From positions 1 through 28,652 of IMG/VR virus record IMGVR_UViG_3300025133_000473: a DNA stretch of 28,652 nucleotides; one strand, given 5' to 3'. Positions 18,339 to 24,685 of this stretch are shown here, piece after piece (the first letter of the stretch is position 1; each line of letters begins with the position of its first letter). The notes below the pieces were generated by a model, which saw only the letters and a list, made by a program, of their open reading frames with translations, did not search any database and was not told where the DNA came from. Source of the DNA: a virus. The position numbers were made by a program, and so were the translations under genes.

Positions 18339-18508
18339 AAGAGATGATAGCGAGCTATATTTTTAACGATAAAATGAGAGCTAAGATAATTAGTGCCCTA
18401 AATGAGAATGTTGATATTCCAATTATCAGCGAGAAAACTGAGGCTAAAATTATTGGTGCAATTTACGATACCGTTGAGGAAGTTGTTAAGAAAGAAATAT
18501 TGAAATAA
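18335..18508 (+). CDS. Small hypothetical protein (57 aa), last gene of the late block
   Basis: ATG 18335 sits in an ATGA overlap with the previous gene; the frame stops at 18508. The product is helical and mixed-charge (MKEMIASYIFNDKMRAKIIS, ending EEVVKKEILK), with no membrane segment or metal site. Its reality rests on the overlap and good coding character. It is followed by the only intergenic gap above 100 bases on the plus strand, so it probably ends the late transcription block. Confidence 0.5.
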   Translation: MKEMIASYIFNDKMRAKIISALNENVDIPIISEKTEAKIIGAIYDTVEEVVKKEILK

Positions 18509-18623
18509 CCCTCGGAGAAGTACCTGTAGGTTGAATTTATTTTAAATTGTTCTTGCGTAGGTTTTGAGAAACAGCTAAATTAATAGCAGTTATTTTAATA
18601 CAAATACGTTAAGGAGAACAAAC
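18509..18623 (+). promoter_or_regulatory. Intergenic region before the recombination module, candidate promoter
   Basis: A 115-base AT-rich gap with no frame. A weak sigma70-like pair is visible: TTGCGT, 17 bases, TAAATT; further A/T runs follow. The end holds TTAAGGAGAAC, a strong ribosome binding site shared with the leader at 22449-22459. No convincing terminator hairpin was found here. Promoter call is weak. Confidence 0.3.
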
Positions 18624-19277
18624 GTGAATAAAAAAACCTACACTGATATATGGAATACACTTTCCAATGTAGATGTCAGCCATTTAACCGAAGATAAGAA
18701 CAACCTTACATACCTCAGCTGGGCTAAGGCGTGGGGCGTTCTTATGGAATACTATCCTGAGGCAACCTATATGTTCTATGATAACACTATAGAGGCCGAT
18801 GGAAGCGTAACCGTGCACTGCTCTGTAACAATTAAGGATGCGTGCAGAACCATGTGGTTGCCTGTAATGAACTATGCCAATAAGGCAGTACCTAACCCCT
18901 CATCAAAGGATGTCTCTGATAATAAAATGAGATGCTTTGTTAAGTGTTTAGCAATGTTCGGCCTTGGGCATAACATTTATACCGGGACAATATTCTCCGG
19001 TGGCTCCTCTCCGACTACCGGGACCGAGATAGCTCCTCAGGTTGAACCCCTTTCGACTGGGGAGCCTGTCTCACCAACGACAATTCCATGTGGTGCCCAT
19101 AAAGACAAAACCTACCCGGAAGTATTCGGTGATAACCTTGAGCAAATTGACAAGGCTATTAAATATTACCAATCCCACGCAAAGGATGATGCCGTTAAGA
19201 ACCAGCACCTTAGGTTCCTGAGAGCTTACCGGGTTCGGGTTAATACATCAATCACATCAAACGGCGTTCTAGCGTGA
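18624..19277 (+). CDS. DUF1071/Sak-type single-strand annealing protein
   Basis: A 217-residue protein starting at GTG 18624 behind AAGGAG. The segment LTYLSWAKAWGVLMEYYPEA (~28-47), then VTVHCSVTIKDACRTMWLPV and NKMRCFVKCLAMFGLGHNIY (~98-117), are hallmarks of DUF1071-type phage annealing proteins of the Sak/Rad52-like group, which coat single strands and anneal homologous DNA. The C-terminal third (PCGAHKDKTYPEVFG) is a separate small motif seen in phage proteins of this class. The stop overlaps the start of a RecB-like nuclease gene (GTGA), giving the annealing protein plus exonuclease pair typical of phage recombination systems. Confidence 0.78.
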   Translation: MNKKTYTDIWNTLSNVDVSHLTEDKNNLTYLSWAKAWGVLMEYYPEATYMFYDNTIEADGSVTVHCSVTIKDACRTMWLPVMNYANKAVPNPSSKDVSDNKMRCFVKCLAMFGLGHNIYTGTIFSGGSSPTTGTEIAPQVEPLSTGEPVSPTTIPCGAHKDKTYPEVFGDNLEQIDKAIKYYQSHAKDDAVKNQHLRFLRAYRVRVNTSITSNGVLA

Positions 19278-20086
19278 GTCTCCCAAAAATAGTACCAAAC
19301 ACAACCTACGGGCGAGTGTACGAGGTAGAGGAGGGGATATTTTTCCCCTCTGTATCCACTATTTGTAAGTATGGACTACCTATGGATGAGTTTTTGTTTA
19401 AGTGGTTTCTTGAGCAGTCTCGTGGAGACTATGATAGACACATCCGCCACAACGGAGAGGCCTCGGAGATTGGGACATATGTTCACGATGTATGCGAGCA
19501 GTTGGTTAAGGGTGAGTCAATTACTATCCCCAGTGACCCAATGGATATAGTTTCAGGGAGAGGATACTATCCAACCTTCAGAACCTCTGTTGCAGTAAAG
19601 AAGGCAGTACTTTCCTTTGTTTCTTGGTTCAACACAATTCAACCAAATATAATTAATACGGAGATGATGCTATTCTCTACAGATAGAATGGATAAGCAGT
19701 TTAAGTTTCCATTTGCGGGTAGATGTGATATGGTTGCCGAGATTAATGATGAGCTCTGGATGCTTGATATAAAAACATCCAAGAAGGTTGAGGGAGTTAT
19801 ATCAATTCAAGCACAGCTATCTATGTATGTTATGCTCTACAATGCAACTCACGAGAGAAAGATAGATAGAATGGGTGTTATCTGGGCCAAGAAAGACTAT
19901 CGCTCAAATACCCCACCTCGCTCTGTTATAAAAACATATGAGTATAAGTATGATGAGGAATTGGTGAGAGATATTTATCGAATGTTTAACCGCTTCTTTG
20001 ATGGGTTTAGCTTCGGTATCCCAAAAACCAAGACCCCTTTACAGAGTCATTTTGAGCTTGATATAAAGGAGCCTATCCATGCCTAA
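19274..20086 (+). CDS. PD-(D/E)XK exonuclease of RecB/Cas4 type
   Basis: A 270-residue protein starting at GTG 19274. Conserved nuclease residues appear in order: His71 (GTYVHDVCE), Glu130 (INTEMML), Asp152 in GRCDMVAE, Asp165 and Lys167 in LDIKTSK, and Gln181 in IQAQLSMY. That is the RecB-family PD-(D/E)XK core (H, GxxD, DxK, Q). With the upstream annealing protein it would resect DNA ends for phage recombination or for generating replication intermediates. The gene overlaps the next by 8 bases. Motif set is complete, so an active enzyme is expected. Confidence 0.82.
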   Translation: MSLPKIVPNTTYGRVYEVEEGIFFPSVSTICKYGLPMDEFLFKWFLEQSRGDYDRHIRHNGEASEIGTYVHDVCEQLVKGESITIPSDPMDIVSGRGYYPTFRTSVAVKKAVLSFVSWFNTIQPNIINTEMMLFSTDRMDKQFKFPFAGRCDMVAEINDELWMLDIKTSKKVEGVISIQAQLSMYVMLYNATHERKIDRMGVIWAKKDYRSNTPPRSVIKTYEYKYDEELVRDIYRMFNRFFDGFSFGIPKTKTPLQSHFELDIKEPIHA

Positions 20087-20309
20087 AGCAGATAGACCCT
20101 CACAGAATAAATTGTCTGAGCTTACTAAACTAAGAAACTCAGGCCCGGGAAGTGGTGGCAATAGATTCGTTAGAAAGGACCTTATAGGATATGGTCCAAC
20201 GGATACTCGCTACAGACGGGCTGTAGACCTAGTGGCAACGGAAGAAAAATGTTGGTGGGTTAATAGATGGTTAATCGGGAACCGCCCACTGAATGAGAGG
20301 CCAAGATGA
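20079..20309 (+). CDS. Small basic hypothetical protein
   Basis: A 76-residue Arg/Lys-rich protein (MPKADRPSQNKLSELTKLRN) starting at ATG 20079 within the end of the nuclease gene and overlapping the next ATG (ATGA). The C-terminus contains TEEKCWWVNRWLIGNRPLN. Basic character and the place between exonuclease and initiator suggest a nucleic-acid-linked role, but no domain is recognised. Confidence 0.55.
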   Translation: MPKADRPSQNKLSELTKLRNSGPGSGGNRFVRKDLIGYGPTDTRYRRAVDLVATEEKCWWVNRWLIGNRPLNERPR

Positions 20310-20935
20310 TTAAGGATGGAGACTATATTCTTATTCCAACATCAGTGCTTCGCCACAGTGGATTAAAGGGTACCGCTCGTGAGATGTTTTGTAAGATAGC
20401 GAGCCTTTCTTTGGCAAATGGATGTACCGCCAACAATGAATACTTTTCAGGGCTTCTAGGGGTATCTACGAAGCGGATAGGAAATATTGTTGCGGACCTT
20501 GAGCAGAGAGACCTTGTTGAGAGAGATGTTATTAATGGGTTTAAGCGTATAATTAAGCTTACCTGTAGGGGGGTGGAAGTTTACGGGGGAGGGGGTAGAA
20601 CAAAAGTTCCAACCCCTACGAACAAAAGTTCCATGGGGGGTAGAACAAAAGTTCCAACATATAATAGAGTTAATAATAGAGATATAATAGAAATAGAAAA
20701 ACACTTTGCGTGTGAAGTAAATTCCTATACCGATATTGATTCAACTATAAGGGAAGTATTTATATCCTACTGGACCGAGCCTAATAAGGGGAAGACTAAA
20801 CTAAAGTTTGAAATGGAACGCACATGGGACCTAGGTCGAAGACTTAAAACATGGGAGTCTAATAGTAAGACTAACTTTGGCCGGAACAAGGATGAGCCAA
20901 CTCAAACAGAGGAGCTAAAGAGAAAATATGGCTGA
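20306..20935 (+). CDS. Replication initiator / replisome organiser with winged helix
   Basis: A 209-residue protein. Residues ~10-75 (YILIPTSVLRHSGLKGTARE, then FSGLLGVSTKRIGNIVADLE and LVERDVINGFKRIIKL) form a winged-helix DNA-binding domain like those of phage replisome organisers. The middle (~95-125) is low-complexity (GGRTKVPT repeated) because this DNA encodes three iteron-like repeats, as in lambda O-type initiators whose origin lies inside the gene. The C-terminus has a small domain (FISYWTEPNKGKTKLKFEME) similar to helicase-loader-binding ends of such proteins. The downstream zinc-finger protein is a candidate partner. Confidence 0.72.
   Translation: MIKDGDYILIPTSVLRHSGLKGTAREMFCKIASLSLANGCTANNEYFSGLLGVSTKRIGNIVADLEQRDLVERDVINGFKRIIKLTCRGVEVYGGGGRTKVPTPTNKSSMGGRTKVPTYNRVNNRDIIEIEKHFACEVNSYTDIDSTIREVFISYWTEPNKGKTKLKFEMERTWDLGRRLKTWESNSKTNFGRNKDEPTQTEELKRKYG
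20598..20654 (+). repeat. Three iteron-like palindromic repeats inside the initiator gene
   Basis: GAACAAAAGTTCCA occurs at 20598, 20620 and 20643; the core GAACAAAAGTTC is an imperfect-centre palindrome (GAAC/GTTC around AAAA). Start-to-start spacing is 22 and 23 bases, about two helical turns, so all copies face roughly the same side. Copies 1 and 3 also share the flank GGGGTA or GGGGGTA. These are candidate binding sites of the encoded winged-helix protein. Confidence 0.85.
20598..20702 (+). other. Candidate replication origin (iterons plus AT-rich unwinding element)
   Basis: Directly after the third iteron the sequence turns almost pure A/T with a little G (20659-20702, including ATATAATAGAGTTAATAATA), as expected of a DNA-unwinding element next to initiator sites. 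The lambda-type plan of iterons inside the initiator gene followed by an AT-rich strand-opening region is known; applying it here is inference. Confidence 0.65.
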
Positions 20936-21446
20936 GACAAGAACCGAAATAATACAGGATATGTTTTACGCATTCAATAGGGACCCCCATTCATGTAGTG
21001 GGTTGGTGGAAAGTTTCTGTAAGAAGGCTATACACATGGACCCGGTCTACATGAGGAAGGCTGTATCTATGCTGGAGTCTACATCACAGTACCTACCTAA
21101 ATTCAAGGACCTAGAGAACGCATACGCTACGGTCATTCCTAGGAATGATAATATCCAGAGCGAGAAATGCTTAGAGTGTAGGGAAACGGGATTGGTGCAT
21201 ACCATTTTTAAAAAAACCGACACGGGAAAGCGTGAATTATATGGCTTGGAACAAAGTCCCTCAGGGATGTATTATACCTTCGTGATTGGGAGCTGTAAGT
21301 GTCTGAATGGACAGGCCTACTCAAGGTCATACCCTCAGGTAAATATGCCAAACTGGATATCACGGCTAGCCCAATCAAGGGGAAGTGACTGCTTAACAAC
21401 AATAGAGAAAATGCAGGAGTACTGCAATACGGAGGCAAGAAAATGA
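20928..21446 (+). CDS. Zinc-finger protein, possible helicase loader or replication partner
   Basis: A 172-residue protein starting at ATG 20928 inside the initiator's end. Residues 1-70 are helical (YAFNRDPHSCSGLVESFCKK, then SQYLPKFKDLENAYA). Cys81, Cys84 (CLECRETG) and Cys123, Cys125 (GSCKCLNG) form a likely zinc site. This helical domain plus CxxC...CxC site, right behind an initiator gene, is a frequent phage arrangement in the position of loaders such as lambda P, although no direct similarity to P is visible. Its stop overlaps the next ATG (ATGA). Confidence 0.58.
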   Translation: MAETRTEIIQDMFYAFNRDPHSCSGLVESFCKKAIHMDPVYMRKAVSMLESTSQYLPKFKDLENAYATVIPRNDNIQSEKCLECRETGLVHTIFKKTDTGKRELYGLEQSPSGMYYTFVIGSCKCLNGQAYSRSYPQVNMPNWISRLAQSRGSDCLTTIEKMQEYCNTEARK

Positions 21447-21649
21447 GTGCAATTAGTGGTGGACCGCTGTGGGTAGAGAACTTCTATAAGAAACAGTTGG
21501 TGATGATGCGAATGCGAGGACTTGGGAATACAACTATTGAAACCGGGGTTGTAATAACTCCAGCCCTAATTGAGATAACCAAGAAACGAATGAAGGAACT
21601 TGAGTTTAAGAGAATTAATTCACTGAAGGGCCACCGGGGAAAGTATTAA
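21443..21649 (+). CDS. Small basic hypothetical protein (68 aa)
   Basis: ATG 21443 overlaps the previous stop (ATGA) and its own TAA overlaps the next ATG (TAATG). The protein is basic and helical at the end (LIEITKKRMKELEFKRIN) with a VVITPALIEI strand-like segment. No family recognised. Translational coupling on both sides supports a real gene. Confidence 0.55.
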   Translation: MSAISGGPLWVENFYKKQLVMMRMRGLGNTTIETGVVITPALIEITKKRMKELEFKRINSLKGHRGKY

Positions 21650-21804
21650 TGGAGGGTGAGCTTGGTGAAACTACAATAATTGACACCGAAGAGCTAGATG
21701 ATATGAAGCACGCTCTCCAATACTACAGGACCCAGTACAAGCACATGAAGAGTGAGGTTGCCAGACTAACCCTGAGGCTACACAAATTTGAAGATAGTAA
21801 GTAA
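21649..21804 (+). CDS. Small coiled-coil protein (51 aa)
   Basis: Starts at the ATG of a TAATG overlap. Acidic start (MEGELGETTIIDTEELDDMK), then a heptad-like helix (YYRTQYKHMKSEVARLTLRL). It overlaps the following gene by 17 bases. Function unknown; small coiled-coil genes of this size occur repeatedly in this module (23276, 23546). Confidence 0.5.
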   Translation: MEGELGETTIIDTEELDDMKHALQYYRTQYKHMKSEVARLTLRLHKFEDSK

Positions 21805-21994
21805 GCTAAGGGACAAGGAATATGGTGAGTGTATGCTGTGCAGGAAGCGTAAGAAGAGCAGGTGGTACACATGGCACAATATATATTTCCCTGACCGCCC
21901 AAAGGTTAATCTAGAGCAAATATGCTACGCATGTGCGGAGTCGGTTGTGGGAAAGAAAAATAAAAAAAAGGGGGAGCTTCTGGATGCTAAATAA
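21788..21994 (+). CDS. Small zinc-finger protein
   Basis: A 68-residue basic protein starting at TTG 21788 (GAGG at 21774-21777 is the nearest ribosome-site-like sequence, 10 bases away). Cys15/Cys18 (CMLC) and Cys46/Cys49 (CYAC) form a treble-clef or zinc-ribbon type site around YTWHNIYFPDRPKVN; the tail is Lys-rich. Such proteins in phage replication modules often bind nucleic acid or act with recombination enzymes. Start codon uncertain. Confidence 0.55.
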   Translation: MKIVSKLRDKEYGECMLCRKRKKSRWYTWHNIYFPDRPKVNLEQICYACAESVVGKKNKKKGELLDAK

Positions 21995-22406
21995 GGACTG
22001 GGAGAATAAGGAATTTGACCTGACCTCAAATAATAAATTCATAAGGTCAAAAAAGTCTGGAGATATTGGGGAGGAGTGGGTAGACAAAAGATTAGATTCC
22101 CGTGTTGAGGTTAAGACCGAATTGGATATTAAGGGTGTAAACTGGAGAACCAGTGGAAATATAATAATAGAAATAAATGGTTACAATGGACGAAGGTCAG
22201 GGATTAGTATAACAGAGGCTGATACATGGGTTCAGGTTTTAACTGTCAATGGTAGGCCCCTGTTCTCTATTATGTTTGATGTAGCTACTCTGAAGGAACT
22301 GCTTAGGAAATACTGGAGTGAGCTAGACATAGTACAGGGAGGAGACGGCAACAACAGTAGAATGATTAAGCTTCCACTAAAAAAACTTTTTGAAATGACC
22401 CTGTAA
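21984..22406 (+). CDS. PD-(D/E)XK-type nuclease, possible Holliday junction resolvase
   Basis: A 140-residue protein; ATG 21984 is chosen since GGGGGAG lies 8 bases ahead, although the frame is open further upstream. KSGDIGEEWVDKRL (~24-37) is a nuclease-type first helix with Glu30/Glu31; VEVKTE (Glu42-x-Lys44) is the E-x-K core; SGNIIIEI (~57-64) and SGISITEADTWVQVL (~72-86) match the pattern TGN..IE...SGi..T.AD.wv found in small phage and plasmid nucleases of this fold. Resolvase or structure-specific nuclease in recombination is likely; a restriction-type role is possible. Confidence 0.6.
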   Translation: MLNKDWENKEFDLTSNNKFIRSKKSGDIGEEWVDKRLDSRVEVKTELDIKGVNWRTSGNIIIEINGYNGRRSGISITEADTWVQVLTVNGRPLFSIMFDVATLKELLRKYWSELDIVQGGDGNNSRMIKLPLKKLFEMTL

Positions 22407-22461
22407 TCAGTATAAATTAACACCAGATTTAAACATTAAATGTCAATAGTTAAGGAGAACT
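22407..22461 (+). promoter_or_regulatory. Short AT-rich leader, candidate promoter before the Nmad1-like gene
   Basis: A 55-base gap. TTGAAA (22390-22395) and TATAAA (22411-22416) are sigma70-like but only 15 bases apart, which weakens the call. TTAAGGAGAAC precedes the ATG, the same leader motif as before the gene at 18624. These are the only two clear gaps in this module, so both may start transcripts. Confidence 0.35.
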
Positions 22462-22866
22462 ATGAAAGAAGGACTAGCAGTAATGGACCCACTCAAGGGG
22501 ACAATAAGAGAGGTTGTTAAGAAGGCCTCTAAACTGGATAGCATTGCCAAATGTGAAGCTTTATATCCGGAGACCACAAAAGCATTCAAAAGAAATCAGC
22601 ACGAGGGATACCAATTATTCTGTGAGAAGCAGTTGGATTACGGGCCTGAAAATATCAAGGCAAGGACCCCGCTTCTAACCAGCACGGATAGAAACTGGGC
22701 TCTTACCGGGTTAAGCTTTAGAATAGATGATAAGGTTACTAGGTTAATTAACCTTTTAAAAACAAAGAACAACCCTAATAATGAAAGCATTGAGGATACC
22801 TTAACCGACCTCAGTAACTACGCTATCATTGGGTTAATAGTTAAGGAAGGGAACTGGGACAAATGA
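22462..22866 (+). CDS. Nmad1/DUF1599-like nucleotide-associated protein
   Basis: A 134-residue helical protein. Residues 86-100 (FRIDDKVTRLINLLK) and 108-123 (ESIEDTLTDLSNYAII) match the pattern R..DK..RL.NL...ESi.DT..DL.NYa of the nucleotide-modification-associated domain 1 (DUF1599), a MazG-like all-helical fold common in phages and suggested to act on nucleotides. QLDYGPENI (~57-65) is also typical of the family. The enzymatic reaction is not established for the family as far as I know. Located right upstream of the SSB-like gene with an ATGA overlap. Confidence 0.68.
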   Translation: MKEGLAVMDPLKGTIREVVKKASKLDSIAKCEALYPETTKAFKRNQHEGYQLFCEKQLDYGPENIKARTPLLTSTDRNWALTGLSFRIDDKVTRLINLLKTKNNPNNESIEDTLTDLSNYAIIGLIVKEGNWDK

Positions 22867-23276
22867 AAATTGTATCCATGAGTAATGTAGATTGGGAAAA
22901 GTCTCCCAATATAAAGGCTATCGCCACCATTGAAACAGGTGACGGTGTGCAGATTAAGGAATGTAAGGTTATTATGGGTGAGTTTGGTGTGTTTGTAGCA
23001 TCCCCATCAAAGAAGTCAAATAAACCATGGACCAAAACCATGAAGGACGGTAGCACAAAGACAATGAACTACGATGACTTGGTCTATTTTCCGAAAGAGA
23101 TTCAGGCGGTAATGTCGGATATTGTTACGGATTGCTATGACCCAACAAAACCCCTGCATAAGGCCTACACTTCTACGGGTGAAATGGTTACCTATAGTAA
23201 GCCTGCCACGGCAACAACAACGGAGAAAACTACGGCCAAGGCCCCTGAGTTTTCTGATGAGGATATTCCCTTTTAA
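22863..23276 (+). CDS. SpoVG-like protein with SSB-type acidic C-terminal tip
   Basis: A 137-residue protein starting in an ATGA overlap. Residues ~17-90 resemble the SpoVG fold: IKAIATIETGDGVQIKECKV, then IMGEFGVFVASPSKK, a loop with aromatic and Lys residues, then VYFPKEIQAVMSDIV. The last third is Thr/Ala/Lys-rich and ends EFSDEDIPF, which matches the acidic DDDIPF tip by which bacterial SSBs recruit partner proteins. I infer a single-strand-binding role filling the SSB slot of this replication module, since no OB-fold SSB is seen in the window. Confidence 0.6.
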   Translation: MKIVSMSNVDWEKSPNIKAIATIETGDGVQIKECKVIMGEFGVFVASPSKKSNKPWTKTMKDGSTKTMNYDDLVYFPKEIQAVMSDIVTDCYDPTKPLHKAYTSTGEMVTYSKPATATTTEKTTAKAPEFSDEDIPF

Positions 23277-23473
23277 TGGAACATCTGTTAAATGAGAACC
23301 GCAGATTGGGGGAGGAAATTATCCTCCTCCGTAGGCGGGCTGATGCATATAAGAAATTATTTGAAATGTCCCTAGGGGTAGTTGAGAGTTTTAGTCATAT
23401 GCTCCCTGATGTAGCGGACAAGTATAAAGCAGAGGTTAGGAAGCAGTTAGAAGAATTTTCAGTAGACCTGTAG
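23276..23473 (+). CDS. Small coiled-coil protein (65 aa)
   Basis: ATG 23276 overlaps the previous TAA by one base (TAATG). N-terminal heptads (LLNENRRLGEEIILLRRRAD) form a coiled coil; a second helix (VADKYKAEVRKQLEEF) follows. No known domain. Co-translated with the SSB-like protein. Confidence 0.5.
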   Translation: MEHLLNENRRLGEEIILLRRRADAYKKLFEMSLGVVESFSHMLPDVADKYKAEVRKQLEEFSVDL

Positions 23474-23497
23474 TCGGTACAGGTTTGCTTATCACGA

Positions 23498-23529
23498 GTG
23501 GGGAGGTTTAATCCTATTTTCTTCCCCAC
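23498..23529 (+). other. Hairpin in the gap before a small gene
   Basis: GTGGGGAGG (23498-23506) pairs with CTTCCCCAC (23521-23529) as a 9-bp stem with one G:U and a 14-base loop. No U-run follows on either strand, so it is not a canonical terminator. It lies just ahead of the ribosome binding site AGAGG (23536-23540), so it may affect translation or mRNA stability. Confidence 0.45.
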
Positions 23530-23545
23530 AAAATTAGAGGTACAG

Positions 23546-23680
23546 ATGGCGGACCACAGATTAAGAACGAAGAGTGAACCAGAGGATTCATACGTAAAGA
23601 GAATGGAAGCAATTATCGAGGACCTTAAGATACAGGTCGCATTCTATAAAAATGAACTGGAGCTGGTAAACGATGATTAA
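23546..23680 (+). CDS. Small charged helical protein (44 aa)
   Basis: ATG 23546 has AGAGG 5 bases ahead; an in-frame GTG at 23498 lacks a ribosome site and lies in a hairpin. The product (MADHRLRTKSEPEDSYVKRM, then IEDLKIQVAFYKNELELV) is one helix with heptad character. Overlaps the next small membrane gene by 8 bases. Function unknown. Confidence 0.5.
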   Translation: MADHRLRTKSEPEDSYVKRMEAIIEDLKIQVAFYKNELELVNDD

Positions 23681-23810
23681 TGTGCTCAACCAGATAGCCC
23701 CCCTTCTTGGGGCTTTTGTGTTATTTTTAGCTATACTAATTGGAATATATATTTCCATGGGTAACTACGTTGATGAGTTTAGGTTTGAGGATGATAATGA
23801 GATAGTATGA
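23673..23810 (+). CDS. Small single-span membrane protein (45 aa)
   Basis: ATG 23673 overlaps the previous gene and the TGA at 23808-23810 overlaps the next ATG (ATGA). Residues ~7-28 (QIAPLLGAFVLFLAILIGIY) form one membrane segment; the end is acidic (DEFRFEDDNEIV). A terminator-like hairpin lies in its 5' part, which lowers confidence, but two tight overlaps favour a real gene. Unknown function. Confidence 0.42.
   Translation: MINVLNQIAPLLGAFVLFLAILIGIYISMGNYVDEFRFEDDNEIV
23696..23718 (+). terminator. Terminator-like hairpin inside a small gene
   Basis: AGCCCC (23696-23701), loop CCTTCTT, GGGGCT (23709-23714), then TTTTGTGTTATTTTT. The G+C stem and T-rich tail resemble a rho-independent terminator placed 15 bases behind the stop of the preceding gene. 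As it lies in the start of the 45-residue membrane gene it could be a partial terminator or attenuator. Confidence 0.45.
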
Positions 23811-24019
23811 ATGACGAACAGGTACACAAGGCTAAGGAAAATGCAAAGCGTCAGGCCAAGAAGTCCTGCAAGCCAACAGACTCCCGGGTTGTTACTGGGA
23901 TGGAGGGATTGAGGCAGTCGGGTAAGGGTGATAAATATAGGAATATTGAGGGGTGGTACTCTCAGGATATGACCGATAAATTGGAACGAATTTTTGGCAA
24001 AAAGAAAACAGCCGACTAA
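23807..24019 (+). CDS. Small basic hypothetical protein (70 aa)
   Basis: Begins at ATG 23807 in an ATGA overlap. Lys-rich helical N-terminus (VHKAKENAKRQAKKSCKPTD), then GMEGLRQSGKGDKYRNIEGW and a short helix (DKLERIFGKKK). It overlaps the NinG-like gene by 26 bases, a spacing typical of coupled genes. It may be a nucleic-acid-binding accessory to that nuclease (inference from charge and position). Confidence 0.5.
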   Translation: MNDEQVHKAKENAKRQAKKSCKPTDSRVVTGMEGLRQSGKGDKYRNIEGWYSQDMTDKLERIFGKKKTAD

Positions 24020-24485
24020 GAAGCGAATGAAGGTCCGTCTTGATAATGCTGTCAGGCTATACATCAAGGAGCGGGACAGTGACACATGTGTGACTTGTGG
24101 CCAGCATAAGTTATCGACAGTTTCCAAAACACTGGATTGGTCTCATAAAGTCTCCCGAAATAACCTTTTCCTTAGGTGGGATGAGCGGAACTCCTTAGCT
24201 CAGTGCAGGGGGTGTCATAATAAATGGGGATGTGGTATAAATACTCCAATGAATAAGGCAATAGATACTATGTGGGGCCCGGGAACAGCGGAGAGATTGG
24301 AGCAATTTGCGACACGAAACACAACCATTAAAGGAACAGAGCTTGACCAAGTTGAGTATAGGTTGAAGCTTGAGTCCTTCTATAAGAAAAAATTAAAGGC
24401 CCTACAGGAGGGGCATATAACTCCTGAGCAGAGTAGATTAAACTTATGGGAAGAGTACACAAACCTAAGTAGCCAAACACCATGA
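23994..24485 (+). CDS. NinG/Rap-like recombination endonuclease
   Basis: A 163-residue protein starting at TTG 23994 (MAKRKQPTKKRMKV); an ATG at 24027 is a possible alternative. Zinc and catalytic residues are visible: Cys32/Cys35 (CVTCGQ), LDWSHKVSR with His51, RWDERNSLAQC with Cys71, then CHNKWG (Cys74, His75, Asn76). The spacing CxxC ... W.H...R ... RWdE.N...QC..CH..K is that of lambda NinG (Rap), a structure-specific endonuclease acting on branched recombination intermediates, with an HNH-like core. The C-terminal helix (YRLKLESFYKKKLKALQE) also fits. Confidence 0.78.
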   Translation: MAKRKQPTKKRMKVRLDNAVRLYIKERDSDTCVTCGQHKLSTVSKTLDWSHKVSRNNLFLRWDERNSLAQCRGCHNKWGCGINTPMNKAIDTMWGPGTAERLEQFATRNTTIKGTELDQVEYRLKLESFYKKKLKALQEGHITPEQSRLNLWEEYTNLSSQTP

Positions 24486-24685
24486 GCTCATCAAAGCACT
24501 TTAGAATAAACAAACTACACGAGAAAATTGATATAGCCGTACGCAATGCAGAGATATGTACTATCTGGCATACACTTGGGCTAGTTACTGAAATGTCTTA
24601 TAAGGAAAAGCAGGACTTTCTCTCAAAAGAATATTACCTATCACAGAGTCGGATAGAGGATATTATTAGAGAGAATGAGTTATAG
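24482..24685 (+). CDS. Small hypothetical protein with possible helix-turn-helix
   Basis: A 67-residue protein starting in an ATGA overlap with the NinG-like gene. Residues ~38-62 (SYKEKQDFLSKEYYLSQSRI followed by EDIIR) could be a helix-turn-helix, suggesting a regulatory or DNA-binding role, but no family is recognised. It overlaps the next gene by 11 bases. Confidence 0.48.
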   Translation: MSSSKHFRINKLHEKIDIAVRNAEICTIWHTLGLVTEMSYKEKQDFLSKEYYLSQSRIEDIIRENEL

